From the NCBI GenBank assembly GCA_025463605.1, contig JAODAV010000008.1, forward strand, positions 406,360 to 470,359: 64,000 bases of DNA, read 5' to 3'. The translations under genes were made by a program, and so were the position numbers. Numbering within the stretch: position 1 is the first letter of the stretch; each line of letters begins with the position of its first letter. Positions 17,957 through 27,231 of the stretch are shown in pieces. The notes beneath the pieces are model-generated. The model was given only the letters and a program-made list of their open reading frames with translations, ran no database searches and had not been told where the DNA came from. The DNA comes from Rhodoglobus sp. (lineage in GTDB: Bacteria > Actinomycetota > Actinomycetes > Actinomycetales > Microbacteriaceae).

Positions 17957-18473
17957 CTTCCGCCGTTCGAGCCGCGCCGAGGCGCGCCTGGACTCCCCCA
18001 AGGGCCTGCGCAGCAATTTCACTCTCTTCCAGAGCCGCGACCGCATGGGCCGGTTCTCGGAGGCGTTCGCGCGGGCGATGGGCACTCCGTGGTTCCTCGT
18101 CGGCATGACCGCGGTCGTCGTGCTGTGGCTCGTCTACAACTCGACGGTGCCCGAGGGCGCCCAGTTCGACCCGCGAGCGACGAACTTCACACTGCTCACG
18201 CTCATCCTGTCGCTGCAGGCCTCGTACGCCGCGCCCATGATCCTGCTCGCGCAGAACCGCCAGGACGACCGCGACCGCGTGCAGATCGAGCAGGACCGCC
18301 AGCGCGCCGAGCGCAACCTCAACGACACCGAGTACCTCGCTCGCGAGGTCGTCGCCCTGCGGCTGGCGCTGCAGGATCTCGCGAGCAAGGACTTCATCCG
18401 CGCCGAACTGCGGTCACTGCTCGAGGAGCTCGACAGAAACGATCACCACCGAGACGATGAACGACGCGAGTGA
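17943..18473 (+). CDS. DUF1003 membrane protein
   Basis: 176 residues. The core has SRDRMGRFSEAFARAMGTPW, then hydrophobic segments at about 50-67 and 82-103 (FTLLTLILSLQASYAAPMIL) and QNRQDDRDRVQIEQDRQ, a typical DUF1003 pattern. The C-terminal third is charged and probably coiled-coil. The GTG start overlaps the preceding MgtE-N/CBS gene by 14 bases, and its end overlaps mrp by 17 bases. DUF1003 proteins have been associated with metal or multidrug sensitivity, but no activity is established by the sequence. Confidence 0.85.
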   Translation: MARDSFRRSSRAEARLDSPKGLRSNFTLFQSRDRMGRFSEAFARAMGTPWFLVGMTAVVVLWLVYNSTVPEGAQFDPRATNFTLLTLILSLQASYAAPMILLAQNRQDDRDRVQIEQDRQRAERNLNDTEYLAREVVALRLALQDLASKDFIRAELRSLLEELDRNDHHRDDERRE

Positions 18474-19575
18474 GGCGGTGCGCCAGGCACTCTCGCGCGT
18501 GATCGATCCCGAATTGCGCCGGCCCATCACCGAGCTCGACATGGTGGGCGGCGTCGAGGTCGGCCCTGACGGCGCCGCGACGGTCGATCTGCGATTGACG
18601 ATCGTCGGATGCCCCGCCGCAGACACGATCGAACGCGACGTTCGCGCGGCGGCGGCCTCCGCTCCCGGGGTGACGTCCGTCGCCGTCGATGTCACCGTCA
18701 TGACGCGCGAGCAGCGGGATGCGCTCACGGCGAAACTGCGCGGCGGAAGGCCGAAGGCACTGCAGTTCGGCGCGGACTCGCTCACGCGCATTTACGCGAT
18801 CACGAGCGGCAAGGGCGGCGTGGGCAAGTCGACCCTCACGGCGAACCTGGCGGTCGTGATGGCCGAACGCGGGCTGCGGGTGGGTGTCGTCGACGCCGAC
18901 GTATTCGGCTTCTCCATTCCCGGGCTGCTGGGCGTTGCCGGGGCCAAACCCACTCAAGTGGGCGACATGATCCTGCCGCCGGTCGCGCACGGCGTGAAGG
19001 TCATCTCGATCGGCATGTTTGTAGAGTCGGGCGCAGCGGTCTCCTGGCGCGGGCCCATGTTGCACCGCACCATCCAGCAGTTCCTCACCGATGTGTTCTT
19101 CGGTGATCTCGACGTGCTGCTCATCGACCTGCCGCCCGGCACGGGTGACATCGCCATCTCGCTCGGCCAATTGCTGCCCCACGCCGAGGTCGTCGTCGTG
19201 ACCACTCCCCAGGCCGCGGCCGCCGAGGTCGCCGAGCGCAGCGCCCTCGTGGCCCGCCAGACCGGACAGACCGTCATCGGTGTAGTCGAGAACATGGCGG
19301 GACTGCCCCAGCCTGACGGTTCGGTACTCGAGCTCTTCGGGTCGGGTGGCGGGGCGGATGCCGCGGCTCGCCTGTCGACGCCGGAGCAGCCGGTTCCCCT
19401 GCTCGGGTCGATCCCGCTGAGTGTTCGGCTCCGGGAGGGCGGGGACTCCGGGCATCCGGTCGTGCTCACCGACCCCGACGATCCCGCCGCGACGGCGATC
19501 GCCGCGATTGCGGGAGTGCTCGCCGGCCGTGAGCGCGGCCTCGCCGGCCGCAAGCTGGGGCTGACGACCCGCTAG
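18457..19575 (+). CDS. mrp: Mrp/NBP35-family P-loop ATPase (Fe-S cluster carrier)
   Basis: 372 residues. Residues 1-90 form a MIP18/DUF59 domain (VIDPELRRPITELDMV), followed by the ATPase with the deviant Walker A SGKGGVGKSTL at about residue 113, VVDADVFGFSIPGLL and LIDLPPGTGD. The region usually holding a CxxC pair in ApbC/Mrp reads ENMAGLPQPDG, so that motif is missing, as I recall for several actinobacterial Mrp proteins. It should act in Fe-S cluster delivery. The start overlaps DUF1003; the stop shares CTAG with the convergent PLP gene. Confidence 0.9.
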   Translation: MNDASEAVRQALSRVIDPELRRPITELDMVGGVEVGPDGAATVDLRLTIVGCPAADTIERDVRAAAASAPGVTSVAVDVTVMTREQRDALTAKLRGGRPKALQFGADSLTRIYAITSGKGGVGKSTLTANLAVVMAERGLRVGVVDADVFGFSIPGLLGVAGAKPTQVGDMILPPVAHGVKVISIGMFVESGAAVSWRGPMLHRTIQQFLTDVFFGDLDVLLIDLPPGTGDIAISLGQLLPHAEVVVVTTPQAAAAEVAERSALVARQTGQTVIGVVENMAGLPQPDGSVLELFGSGGGADAAARLSTPEQPVPLLGSIPLSVRLREGGDSGHPVVLTDPDDPAATAIAAIAGVLAGRERGLAGRKLGLTTR

Positions 19576-21023
19576 CGACTCCCGGGTTCCACCAGTCGAG
19601 CGAGCAGTTCGACGAGCAAACGCTCCGTGAGGGGTGCCGCAAGCGCCGCGATGAGAGCGAGCAGCGGCGCGAGTCGATCCGGCAGCGCGCCGTCACCCGA
19701 CGCCAGTCCCACTTGCGCGAGAACGGCCAACGCGGTCTCGGAGTCGAGCGCCGAGATCGACGCGAGCCCCGCGACGAGTTCAGGCGGCACCGAGGCAGGA
19801 GGCGTACCGCGAACCTCATCGGCGGCGGTCACGAGAGCCGCGGAGAGTTGCGGCAGCACGCTCTCGGTGACGGGCGTGATCGTGAGGTGCGTCGTGTGCG
19901 GCAGCACCGTGCCGTCCGACTGCTCGAGACCGGGCTGCAACTGCAACAGCCAGCCGTGCGCGCGCGCCTGGTCGGCCCAGTGGTGCGGGTCGACGCGTCG
20001 ATCGGCGGGCACGGCGTCATCCGTGGCGACGGCCAGCAGTGGGCCGACGGGCGTGCCGACGACGCGCAGGCCATCGATCGAATCAACGAGTGAGATGAGC
20101 GCAGTCGTCGACCGTTCGCAGGATGCCGCGAGTTCGGCGAACCCATTGCGCCCGAGTGCGTGCGTGATCGCCCACGCCGCCGCAAGCGGTGCCGCCGACT
20201 TGGACCCGAGCATCGTCGAGTTGACGACGGGATAGCCGGGCCAGCGCGTGGTCGCGAAGTACTGGGCGCGCTGGCGGTCGCGACCGCGGTGCAGCAGTAC
20301 TGAGGCGCCCTTCGGCGCATACCCGAACTTGTGCAGGTCGGCGCTCACGCTCGTGACGCCGGCAACGCGAAAGTCCCACGGCTCGATTCCGCTCCAGAAC
20401 GGCAGCACCCAACCACCGATGCACGCGTCGACGTGGCACGCGATGCCGAGCTCGGCCGCGGCAGCCGCGATGGGCGCGATCGGGTCGAGGGCGGCGTGCG
20501 GGTAGCTCGGCGCCGAGACGACCACGAGTGCCACGTCCGGCCCGAGTCGCTCGATGATCCGCGCCGCGGACACCCGGCCGTCGACCTCGACGGGAACGAG
20601 GTCGAGGTGGAGCCCGAAGTAGTGCGCGGCCTTCTGGAATGCGGCGTGCACGGTCACGGGGGCGACGAGGCGCGGCACGCCCTGTCCGTGCCAGGTGTCG
20701 CGCGCCGTCTTGACGGCCAGGAGCCAGCTCTCGGTACCGCCGGTCGTGACGCTGCCGACGACATCCTCATCGCCGCCGAGCAGGTCTCGCGCGAAGCCGA
20801 CGACCTCCCGCTCCATGACGGCGACCGAACTGAACGTCGTCGGGTCGAGGCCGTTGACGGGCTGAACGAGGCGCATCGCCGCGGCGGCGAGCTCGTCGAG
20901 TTCGGCGAGGCCGGAGTCGTACACGTACGAGAGCACGCGTCCGCCGTGGGTGGGGGCGTCCGCCGCGCGCAACCGCTCGAGGCGCGCCAGCACGGTCGCG
21001 GGGTCTTGGGCGAAGTGGCTCAT
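19572..21023 (-). CDS. PLP-dependent group II decarboxylase/lyase
   Basis: 483 residues. The fold-type I PLP protein shows VTTGGTESWLLAVKTARD, a DACIGGWVLPF aspartate and the Schiff-base segment SADLHKFGYAPKG with lysine near residue 232. This resembles the glutamate decarboxylase and sphingosine-1-phosphate lyase branch; the substrate is not defined. Its ATG overlaps the stop of a GPH-type transporter (ATGA), so substrate import and decarboxylation may be coupled. A succinate-semialdehyde-type dehydrogenase is transcribed divergently next door, which would suit a GABA or amine route, but this is inference. Confidence 0.85.
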   Translation of the reverse strand: MSHFAQDPATVLARLERLRAADAPTHGGRVLSYVYDSGLAELDELAAAAMRLVQPVNGLDPTTFSSVAVMEREVVGFARDLLGGDEDVVGSVTTGGTESWLLAVKTARDTWHGQGVPRLVAPVTVHAAFQKAAHYFGLHLDLVPVEVDGRVSAARIIERLGPDVALVVVSAPSYPHAALDPIAPIAAAAAELGIACHVDACIGGWVLPFWSGIEPWDFRVAGVTSVSADLHKFGYAPKGASVLLHRGRDRQRAQYFATTRWPGYPVVNSTMLGSKSAAPLAAAWAITHALGRNGFAELAASCERSTTALISLVDSIDGLRVVGTPVGPLLAVATDDAVPADRRVDPHHWADQARAHGWLLQLQPGLEQSDGTVLPHTTHLTITPVTESVLPQLSAALVTAADEVRGTPPASVPPELVAGLASISALDSETALAVLAQVGLASGDGALPDRLAPLLALIAALAAPLTERLLVELLARLVEPGSR

Positions 21024-22351
21024 ACGTCGATATCCGCCTTGCGCAGCGGGTACCGCGAGAACGACCACATCGAGAGCGCGATGATCACGGACGGCACGAT
21101 GCTGAAACTCAGCACGATGCCCGTGATCGCCGACGGCGGCTGGGTGACGACCTCGTTTCCCACCGATTCCAGATATCCGGATGCCGCCAGCACGATCGTG
21201 AGCACCGTCGCGCCGAGTGCCATGCCGGTCGTCTCCCCCGCGGTCCACACACCGCCGAACGTGCCCGCGCTGCCCACACCGTGGCGCGCGGCATCGTGCG
21301 AGATCACGTCGGGGAGCATGGACATCGGCAGGGACTGCATGCCCGCATAAGCCGCGCCCGCGAGGGCGACGGGCGCGTACATCCATTCGCCCGGAAACCA
21401 CACAAGCAGAACCATCGACAGCGCGGCCACGCCGAACAACAGCGACGCGAAGCTGAACGCCCGCTCCTTGCCGACCCGGCGCGAGACGATCGCCCACAGC
21501 GGCGCGAACAGTATCGCGGGGGCGATGAGGGCGATGAACAGGAAGGTCACGCCCGTGCCGAGCACCCACTTGGCGACGTACGACGCTCCCGCGAGCATGA
21601 TGCCCGTCGCGAGGCCCTGCAGCAGGAAGGTGAGCAGCAGGGCGCGGAACGGCTGACTGCGCTTGAGTGCGTCCAGGCCCGCGCGGTAGTTGTCCGCGAT
21701 CGAGATTCTCGGAGCCTTGGACACCGGCCCGGTGCGCGCCACGAACGAGGAGACGAGCATCCCGCCGCCGATGAGCACACCGGCGACGATCGCCATGACG
21801 AGGTACCCCGTGTGCTCGTCGGCGAACGCGTCGCGGATCTCGGGCGCACCCGCCCCGAACAGCAGGATCGCGATCGTGAGAACGACGACCCTCGCCGAGA
21901 TGAGCTTCGTGCGGTCGTCGTAGTCGCTCACGAGTTCTGCCGGCAGGGCGATGTACGGCACCTGGAAGAGACTGAACGCGGTCGCCGTGATGAGGAACGC
22001 AAGGAGTACCCACAGCCCGGAGGCGAGCGGCCCGATGCCCGGAGGCACCGCGAACGTGAGGATGAAGAACACCGGCAGGGCGATCGAGCCGAGGATCATG
22101 CCCGGCCGCCGCGACCCTCGCAGCGCGAGACTGCGGTCGCTGCGGGCTCCGATGACGGGATCGATGATGACGTCCCACACCTTCGCGACCGTCACGATCG
22201 CGCCCGCGGCGAGCGCGGCAATGCCGAGGGTGTCCGTCAGGTAGAACACGAGCACGAGCCCCGGGAGCGTCGCGAAACCGCCTGTACCGAGCGATCCGAT
22301 GGCGTAAGTGGCAATGGTCTTTCGCGTGAGAACTCGCTGCGCTGCGGTCAT
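21020..22351 (-). CDS. MFS/GPH-type sodium-solute symporter
   Basis: 443 residues with about twelve membrane segments. The N-terminal part includes TVAKVWDVIIDPVIGARSDR, the GPH (glycoside-pentoside-hexuronide) signature loop, and FQVPYIALPAEL. Members normally import sugars or other solutes with Na+ or H+. The ATG lies 7 bases after TACACT (minus strand, 22359-22364), a leaderless arrangement. It is the first gene of a two-gene unit with the PLP decarboxylase, so a decarboxylase substrate rather than a glycoside may be carried. Confidence 0.85.
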   Translation of the reverse strand: MTAAQRVLTRKTIATYAIGSLGTGGFATLPGLVLVFYLTDTLGIAALAAGAIVTVAKVWDVIIDPVIGARSDRSLALRGSRRPGMILGSIALPVFFILTFAVPPGIGPLASGLWVLLAFLITATAFSLFQVPYIALPAELVSDYDDRTKLISARVVVLTIAILLFGAGAPEIRDAFADEHTGYLVMAIVAGVLIGGGMLVSSFVARTGPVSKAPRISIADNYRAGLDALKRSQPFRALLLTFLLQGLATGIMLAGASYVAKWVLGTGVTFLFIALIAPAILFAPLWAIVSRRVGKERAFSFASLLFGVAALSMVLLVWFPGEWMYAPVALAGAAYAGMQSLPMSMLPDVISHDAARHGVGSAGTFGGVWTAGETTGMALGATVLTIVLAASGYLESVGNEVVTQPPSAITGIVLSFSIVPSVIIALSMWSFSRYPLRKADIDV

Positions 22352-22395
22352 TTTCGAGAGTGTAACGGGTGTGCACGCGCGCGTAGGCTTGCCGC
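22352..22395. promoter_or_regulatory. Divergent leaderless promoters (transporter and aldehyde dehydrogenase)
   Basis: The two start codons are 44 bases apart. TACACT (minus strand, 22359-22364) lies 7 bases before the transporter ATG, and TAGGCT (22384-22389) lies 6 bases before the dehydrogenase ATG. No Shine-Dalgarno sequence is visible. Confidence 0.55.
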
Positions 22396-23943
22396 ATGTC
22401 AGACACGACCGTCGGCGCGCTCACTGAAGAGCTCGTCGCAGATCTCTCGGCCACGAGCGGCACAACAGCAGACGTCATCGCTCCATTCACGGGAGAGCTG
22501 CTGCACCGGCTTCCGCTGAGCTCCGTCAAAGACGTCGAGGATGCCGCCGCCGCCGCCCGCGTCGCCCAGGCGGCCTGGCGCTCCGCCGGCTTCGCCCACC
22601 GCCGCGCGGTGCTGCTCAAGGCGCACGACCTGTTGCTCTCGCGCCGGGACGGCCTGCTCGACACCCTGCAGACGGAGACCGGCAAGACCCGGGGGCAGGC
22701 CTTCGAGGAGATATTCCAGGCGGCGAACGCCACTCGGTACTACGCCGTGTCGGCGCGCCGGGTGCTCGCGACGCGACGCAGGCGGGCGGGCATCCCGGTC
22801 GTGTTCCAGACACGCGTGAGCTACCGGCCGAAGGGTCTCGTTGGCGTGATCACGCCGTGGAACTACCCCATCGCCCTGTCGATCATGGACGTCATTCCGG
22901 CCCTCGCTGCGGGCTGCGCGGTCGTGCAGAAGGCCGACAACCAGGGTGCGCTCTCGATTCTCGCATCCAGGCGGGCATTCATCGACGCGGGGGTTCCCGC
23001 GGCCCTGTGGGCCGTCGTGGCGGGCCCCGGCGACCAGGTCGGCAACGCGGTCGTGGATGCCGCCGACTTCGTGTGCTTCACCGGGTCGACCCCCACGGGC
23101 ACGAGAGTGGGCGAGCGCGCCGTGGCGAAGCTCCACGGTGCGTCCCTGGAGCTCGGCGGCAAGAATCCCCTCATCGTGCTCGAGGACGTCGTGCCCGCGA
23201 AAGCGGCGGCCAACGCCGTGTACTCGGTCTTCTCCTCGATGGGCCAGTTGTGCGTGTCGATCGAGCGCATCTACGTCGATCGCGCCGTGGCCGACGAGTT
23301 CACGAGCGCCTTCGTGGAGCGCACCGAGGCCCTGCGAATGGGTCCCGCCCTCGATTACACGACCGACGTCGGTTGTCTCACCTCAGCCGCCCAGCTCGAA
23401 CGTGTGCAGAAACACGTTGACGACGCCGTTGCCAAGGGCGCGACGGTGCTCACGGGGGGCAAGGCCCGGCCGGACCTCGGCCCGTACTTCTTCGAGCCGA
23501 CCGTGCTCGCGAACGTATCCTCGCGAATGGAGTGCTTCGCGAACGAGACGTTCGGCTGCCTCGTCGCGATCACCGTCGTCGACGACGAGAACGCGGCGGT
23601 TGCCGCGGCCAACGACTCAGAGTTCGGGCTCAACGCCTCCGTGTTCAGCGGGTCGCGGCGTCGCGGCCGCCGAGTCGCCGACCGCATCGACGCGGGAACG
23701 GTGAACATCAACGAGGGCTATCGCGCCACGTTCTCGAGCATCGATGCGCCCATGGGCGGGATGAAGCACTCCGGCCTCGGTCGGCGCAACGGCCCGGAGG
23801 GCCTCACGCGCTTCGTCGATTCGCGCACCATCGCCGAGGCGACCGGCGCGCTCACGCTGCCGCGCACTGGGCCCGAGTTCGCCAAGCTCACCGGTCTCAT
23901 GGTCACCCTCCTCAGGAGCCTTAAGGCGATCCGCCGCCGCTAA
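22396..23943 (+). CDS. gabD2: Succinate-semialdehyde dehydrogenase (NADP+) type aldehyde dehydrogenase
   Basis: 515 residues. The aldehyde dehydrogenase family is clear: ITPWNYP, CFTGSTPTGTRVGERA, general-base Glu252 in LELGGKNPLI and nucleophile Cys286 in SSMGQLCVSIERIY. The pattern and length agree with the GabD2-like actinobacterial enzymes that oxidise succinate semialdehyde to succinate. It is divergent from the PLP decarboxylase and transporter, suggesting a shared amine or GABA route. Other aldehydes are possible. TAGGCT 6 bases before the ATG gives a leaderless promoter. Confidence 0.88.
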   Translation: MSDTTVGALTEELVADLSATSGTTADVIAPFTGELLHRLPLSSVKDVEDAAAAARVAQAAWRSAGFAHRRAVLLKAHDLLLSRRDGLLDTLQTETGKTRGQAFEEIFQAANATRYYAVSARRVLATRRRRAGIPVVFQTRVSYRPKGLVGVITPWNYPIALSIMDVIPALAAGCAVVQKADNQGALSILASRRAFIDAGVPAALWAVVAGPGDQVGNAVVDAADFVCFTGSTPTGTRVGERAVAKLHGASLELGGKNPLIVLEDVVPAKAAANAVYSVFSSMGQLCVSIERIYVDRAVADEFTSAFVERTEALRMGPALDYTTDVGCLTSAAQLERVQKHVDDAVAKGATVLTGGKARPDLGPYFFEPTVLANVSSRMECFANETFGCLVAITVVDDENAAVAAANDSEFGLNASVFSGSRRRGRRVADRIDAGTVNINEGYRATFSSIDAPMGGMKHSGLGRRNGPEGLTRFVDSRTIAEATGALTLPRTGPEFAKLTGLMVTLLRSLKAIRRR

Positions 23944-24015
23944 GGGGACACTCGCCGCAGTTGCCCGGCTCGCGCCTTGCGAGCGCATACAGTTGACCCC
24001 GATAAGGAGTCACTC

Positions 24016-24648
24016 GTGTCGGACAAGCTGTTGAGCTGGAAGTACGCGGAGGAGTTCGTCGTCGAGCGCCCCGACATCGCGCTCGCTCGGCAGCACTCCC
24101 TCGAACTCGGCGTCGACCCCATCACGGCCTCGATGGGAGCGCAACTGGCGGTGCTCGCGGCGGCGACCTCGGCCAAGAGCATCATCGAGGTCGGCACGGG
24201 AGTGGGAGTGAGCGGGCTCTGGCTGCTCACGGGCGCCGCGAACGCCGTGCTCACGACCATCGACCTGGAGCTGGACTACCAGCAGATGGCGCGCAAGGCA
24301 TTCGCCGACGCCGGCATCGCGGCCAATCGCATCCGGCTCATCGCAGGACGGGCCGCCGACGTGCTGCCCCGCATGAACGAGTCGAGCTACGACCTCGTGT
24401 TCATCGACGCCGACCCGGACTCCGTGATCGAGTACGTCGAGCACGGGCTGAGGCTCGTGCGCCGCGGCGGAGTCGTGGTAGTCGCCCACGCGCTGTGGCG
24501 CGGTCGCGTCGCCGACCCGGCCCAGCGCGACCAGAAGGTCGCCGGATTCCGGCTGTTGCTCAAAGAGATCGCCGCCTCCGAGGCGGTGCTGAGCGCGCTG
24601 TCTCCCGTGGGGGACGGCCTGCTGCAGCTGACGAAGCTGACGGACTAG
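24016..24648 (+). CDS. O-methyltransferase (class I, SAM-dependent)
   Basis: 210 residues. The SAM-binding motif I is IIEVGTGVGVSGLWLL, with TIDLEL at the end of strand 2 and YDLVFIDADPD as the metal-binding Asp region of COMT-like O-methyltransferases. It resembles Mycobacterium Rv1220c, which also neighbours DUF3117. GTG 24016 is preceded by TAAGGAGT at a spacing of 5 bases, and TACAGT (23988-23993) may be its -10. The acceptor is unknown. It converges on DUF3117 with the stop codons adjacent (TAGCTA). Confidence 0.88.
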   Translation: MSDKLLSWKYAEEFVVERPDIALARQHSLELGVDPITASMGAQLAVLAAATSAKSIIEVGTGVGVSGLWLLTGAANAVLTTIDLELDYQQMARKAFADAGIAANRIRLIAGRAADVLPRMNESSYDLVFIDADPDSVIEYVEHGLRLVRRGGVVVVAHALWRGRVADPAQRDQKVAGFRLLLKEIAASEAVLSALSPVGDGLLQLTKLTD

Positions 24649-24822
24649 CTACGCGGGAGCTACGACCCCTGCGAGGGCGTCGTGGAGCTCGCGCGCCTCT
24701 GCGTCGTTCACGGAGACGACCAGACGGCCGCCGCCCTCGAGGGGAACCCGAACGATGATGAGGCGACCTTCCTTGACAGCCTCCATCGGCCCGTCACCGG
24801 TCCTCGGTTTCATGGCGGCCAT
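24649..24822 (-). CDS. DUF3117 small protein
   Basis: 57 residues starting MAAMKPRTGDGPMEAVKEGR and ending in ELHDALAGVV, a typical DUF3117 sequence of Actinobacteria, apparently near-invariant. AAGGGGA lies about 7 bases before the ATG, and GATAAT (minus strand, 24854-24859) is a good -10 about 30 bases upstream, so this gene has a normal leader. Function unknown; it is encoded next to the O-methyltransferase as in mycobacteria. Confidence 0.88.
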   Translation of the reverse strand: MAAMKPRTGDGPMEAVKEGRLIIVRVPLEGGGRLVVSVNDAEARELHDALAGVVAPA

Positions 24823-24904
24823 GGGTGTTCCCCTTTCACACGGATACAACACCATTATCGTTCATTCCTCGTGTTCGTGAAAACCACGGGGCTTCCCGCA
24901 CCCG

Positions 24905-26122
24905 TTACGGCGGCGTCCAGTCGTACCCGTCGACCCACCACGCGATGTGCACCCAGCCGATCTGGCCGGCGATGAAAGCGAGCACGATGAGCACGCGATA
25001 GACGGGTGAGCGGGGCTGCGCGAGAGCGCCGAGAGCGGGAAAGAGGGGCACGAGCAGCCGGAACGTGCTCGACTGCGGGAAGAACACCGCGAGCAGGTAG
25101 AGGGCGTATGACGCGATCCAGAAACGCAGGTCGACCCCGAGCCGTCGGGCCCACGGTGTGAACAGTAGCGCGAAGAACCCGGCGACGCCGACGCCCAGCA
25201 GCACGAGCAGCAGCGACAGGGGCATCCCGAACCACGGCGCCCAGAAGAACGCGGCCTGGATCCACGGCGTGAACGGCACGAGCTGCTCGTATCCGATGTA
25301 GGCCGAGCGCCAGGCCAGCTCGGTGTCCGTGTATGCCGTCAACGAGCCCGTGAGCGCCCACGCGATGAGGAGCCACGCGAGGCCCATTACTGCGCTGAAG
25401 ACGGCAACCGTGAGGGATGCAACCCGCTCGGCGACGGGGAACGGCTCGCGTCGGCGGACCCACCACCGATAGCCGACGTGGAGGCTCATCGCGAGGGCGA
25501 ACGCGAGTCCGCTGGGTCGCGTGAGGGACATGACCGCGACGACGGGCAGCAGCATCCAGTAGCGCCTGCGCAGCAGCAGGTAGAGCGCCAGCGCGAGGAG
25601 GAACGCGTGCATCGACTCGGCGTACGCGACCTGCATGATGGGCGAGAGGGGCGCGAAGCAGAACAGCACCACCGAGAACAGCGCTGTGCTGCCCGGCAGC
25701 ACGAGATGCATGAGCTTGTAGAACATGAGGGCGGCGCCGAGAGCGAAGCCCACCGAGACCACCACTGCGACGAAGGGGAAGTCGAGGCCCGTCACGAGCG
25801 TGAGTAACCGCACGACCGCGGGGTAGGCAGGCATGAACGCCCACGCACTCTCCGCGACGTGCCCGTCGGGGGTGAGCGGCAGCTGGGTCGGATAGCCGAC
25901 GACCGAGATGATGTAGTACCAGTGGCCGTCCCACAACTTCGCGAACGCGAAGTAGTCGGGGCTCGCGCCCGTCCAGGCGTTCTTGCCCTGCGCGGCGGCG
26001 TAGGCGAGCAGGATGCTCGTCGTGACGACTCTCGACACGACGAAGATCACGAGCACCTTGGCCCACGCTGGGGTCAGGCGATATCGGACCTTGAGCGCCG
26101 TGCCTAGCCGGCGCTCAGCCAT
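24905..26122 (-). CDS. PIG-V-like mannosyltransferase family membrane protein
   Basis: About 405 residues with ten or so hydrophobic segments. KLWDGHWYYIISVVGYP in the first extracytoplasmic loop and FMPAYPAVVRLL are characteristic of the PIG-V/mannosyltransferase 2 family, polyprenyl-phosphate-mannose-dependent transferases. A role in cell-envelope mannolipid or glycan synthesis is likely but the acceptor is unknown. Start placed at ATG 26122, overlapping the end of dapE by 19 bases; an upstream ATG at 26143 would add 7 residues. It is probably the second gene after dapE. Confidence 0.75.
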   Translation of the reverse strand: MAERRLGTALKVRYRLTPAWAKVLVIFVVSRVVTTSILLAYAAAQGKNAWTGASPDYFAFAKLWDGHWYYIISVVGYPTQLPLTPDGHVAESAWAFMPAYPAVVRLLTLVTGLDFPFVAVVVSVGFALGAALMFYKLMHLVLPGSTALFSVVLFCFAPLSPIMQVAYAESMHAFLLALALYLLLRRRYWMLLPVVAVMSLTRPSGLAFALAMSLHVGYRWWVRRREPFPVAERVASLTVAVFSAVMGLAWLLIAWALTGSLTAYTDTELAWRSAYIGYEQLVPFTPWIQAAFFWAPWFGMPLSLLLVLLGVGVAGFFALLFTPWARRLGVDLRFWIASYALYLLAVFFPQSSTFRLLVPLFPALGALAQPRSPVYRVLIVLAFIAGQIGWVHIAWWVDGYDWTPP

Positions 26123-27204
26123 GCCCGCAGGCCGCGCTCGCACGCGAGGATCTCGGCGGTCGAGACCCGCTCGTCGTCGGCGTGCGCCTTGAGCGGGTCG
26201 CCGGGACCGTAATTGACGGCCGGGATGCCCAATGCAGAGAATCGCGCGACATCGGTCCAGCCGTACTTGGGTGTCGCGACCCCGCCCACCGCGGCGAGGA
26301 AGTCCAGGGCGAGCGGCGCATCGAGGCCCGGCCGCGCGCCCTCGGCGATGTCGGTGACCTCGACGTCGAAGCCCGCGAAGACCTCGCGCAAGTGGGCCTC
26401 CGCCTGCGCGGCGCTGAGGCTCGGGGCAAAGCGATAGTTGACGCTCACGACGGCCTCATCCGGGATGACGTTTCCCGCGACGCCGCCGCGGATGCCCACG
26501 GCGTTGAGGCCCTCACGGTAGACGAGCCCGTCCACTTCGACCTGTGCGGGCTCGTAGGCGGCGAGAATCGCGAGAACGGGCGCGGCGTCGTGGATCGCGT
26601 TGTGGCCCACCCACGACCGCGCGGAGTGCGCCCTGATGCCATGCAGGCGGATGTCCGCGCGGGCCGTGCCGTTGCATCCACCCTCGACGGTCGCACTCGT
26701 GGGCTCACCGAGTATCGCGAAGTCGCCGGTGAGCAGGTCGGGCCGGTTGCGCGCGAGGCGGCCCAAACCGTTGAGGGCGCTGTCGACCTCCTCGTGGTCG
26801 TACCAGATCCACGTGATATCCACGGGCGGCGCGGTGAGCTCGGCGGCGAGCTTGAGGGCGACGGCGACGCCGCCCTTCATGTCGGCGGTTCCGCGCCCGA
26901 CGAGAAAGCCGTCCTCGACGAGCACGGGCAGGTTGGAATTGACCGGCACGGTATCGATGTGCCCGGCGATCACGACACGCTTGCCGCGGCCGAGCGCGGT
27001 GCGAGCGACGATGGAGTCGCCGTCACGCGTGAGCTCGAGGTGCGCGAATCCGGCTAGCGATGCCTCGATCGCGTCAGCAATTGCGCGTTCGTTGCCCGAG
27101 ACGGACTCGATGTCACACAACTGGCGCGTGAGGTCCACGGAGCTGGCCGCGAGATCGAGCACGGGGAGAGCGTCGTTCTCAAGCACAGGGTCGGTCACGG
27201 GCAT
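26104..27204 (-). CDS. dapE: Succinyl-diaminopimelate desuccinylase
   Basis: 366 residues, M20 peptidase family. [25 protein letters not shown] and WYDHEEVDS give the His, bridging Asp and catalytic Glu, with GEPT and the dimerisation domain following. It hydrolyses N-succinyl-LL-diaminopimelate in lysine and peptidoglycan precursor synthesis. dapD is divergent 27 bases away and dapC lies 3-4 kb further on. TAAACT lies 6 bases before the ATG (minus strand 27211-27216), so the transcript is probably leaderless. Confidence 0.93.
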   Translation of the reverse strand: MPVTDPVLENDALPVLDLAASSVDLTRQLCDIESVSGNERAIADAIEASLAGFAHLELTRDGDSIVARTALGRGKRVVIAGHIDTVPVNSNLPVLVEDGFLVGRGTADMKGGVAVALKLAAELTAPPVDITWIWYDHEEVDSALNGLGRLARNRPDLLTGDFAILGEPTSATVEGGCNGTARADIRLHGIRAHSARSWVGHNAIHDAAPVLAILAAYEPAQVEVDGLVYREGLNAVGIRGGVAGNVIPDEAVVSVNYRFAPSLSAAQAEAHLREVFAGFDVEVTDIAEGARPGLDAPLALDFLAAVGGVATPKYGWTDVARFSALGIPAVNYGPGDPLKAHADDERVSTAEILACERGLRAWLSAG

Positions 27205-27231
27205 CCACCCAGTTTAAGTACTCTTGAGTCC
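27205..27231. promoter_or_regulatory. 27-bp bidirectional promoter between dapE and dapD
   Basis: This spacer holds TAAACT (minus strand, 27211-27216; 6 bases from the dapE ATG) and TACTCT (plus strand, 27219-27224; 7 bases from the dapD ATG). The -10 hexamers lie back to back, so the -35 positions fall inside the opposite genes and RNA polymerase could not occupy both at once. Confidence 0.6.
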
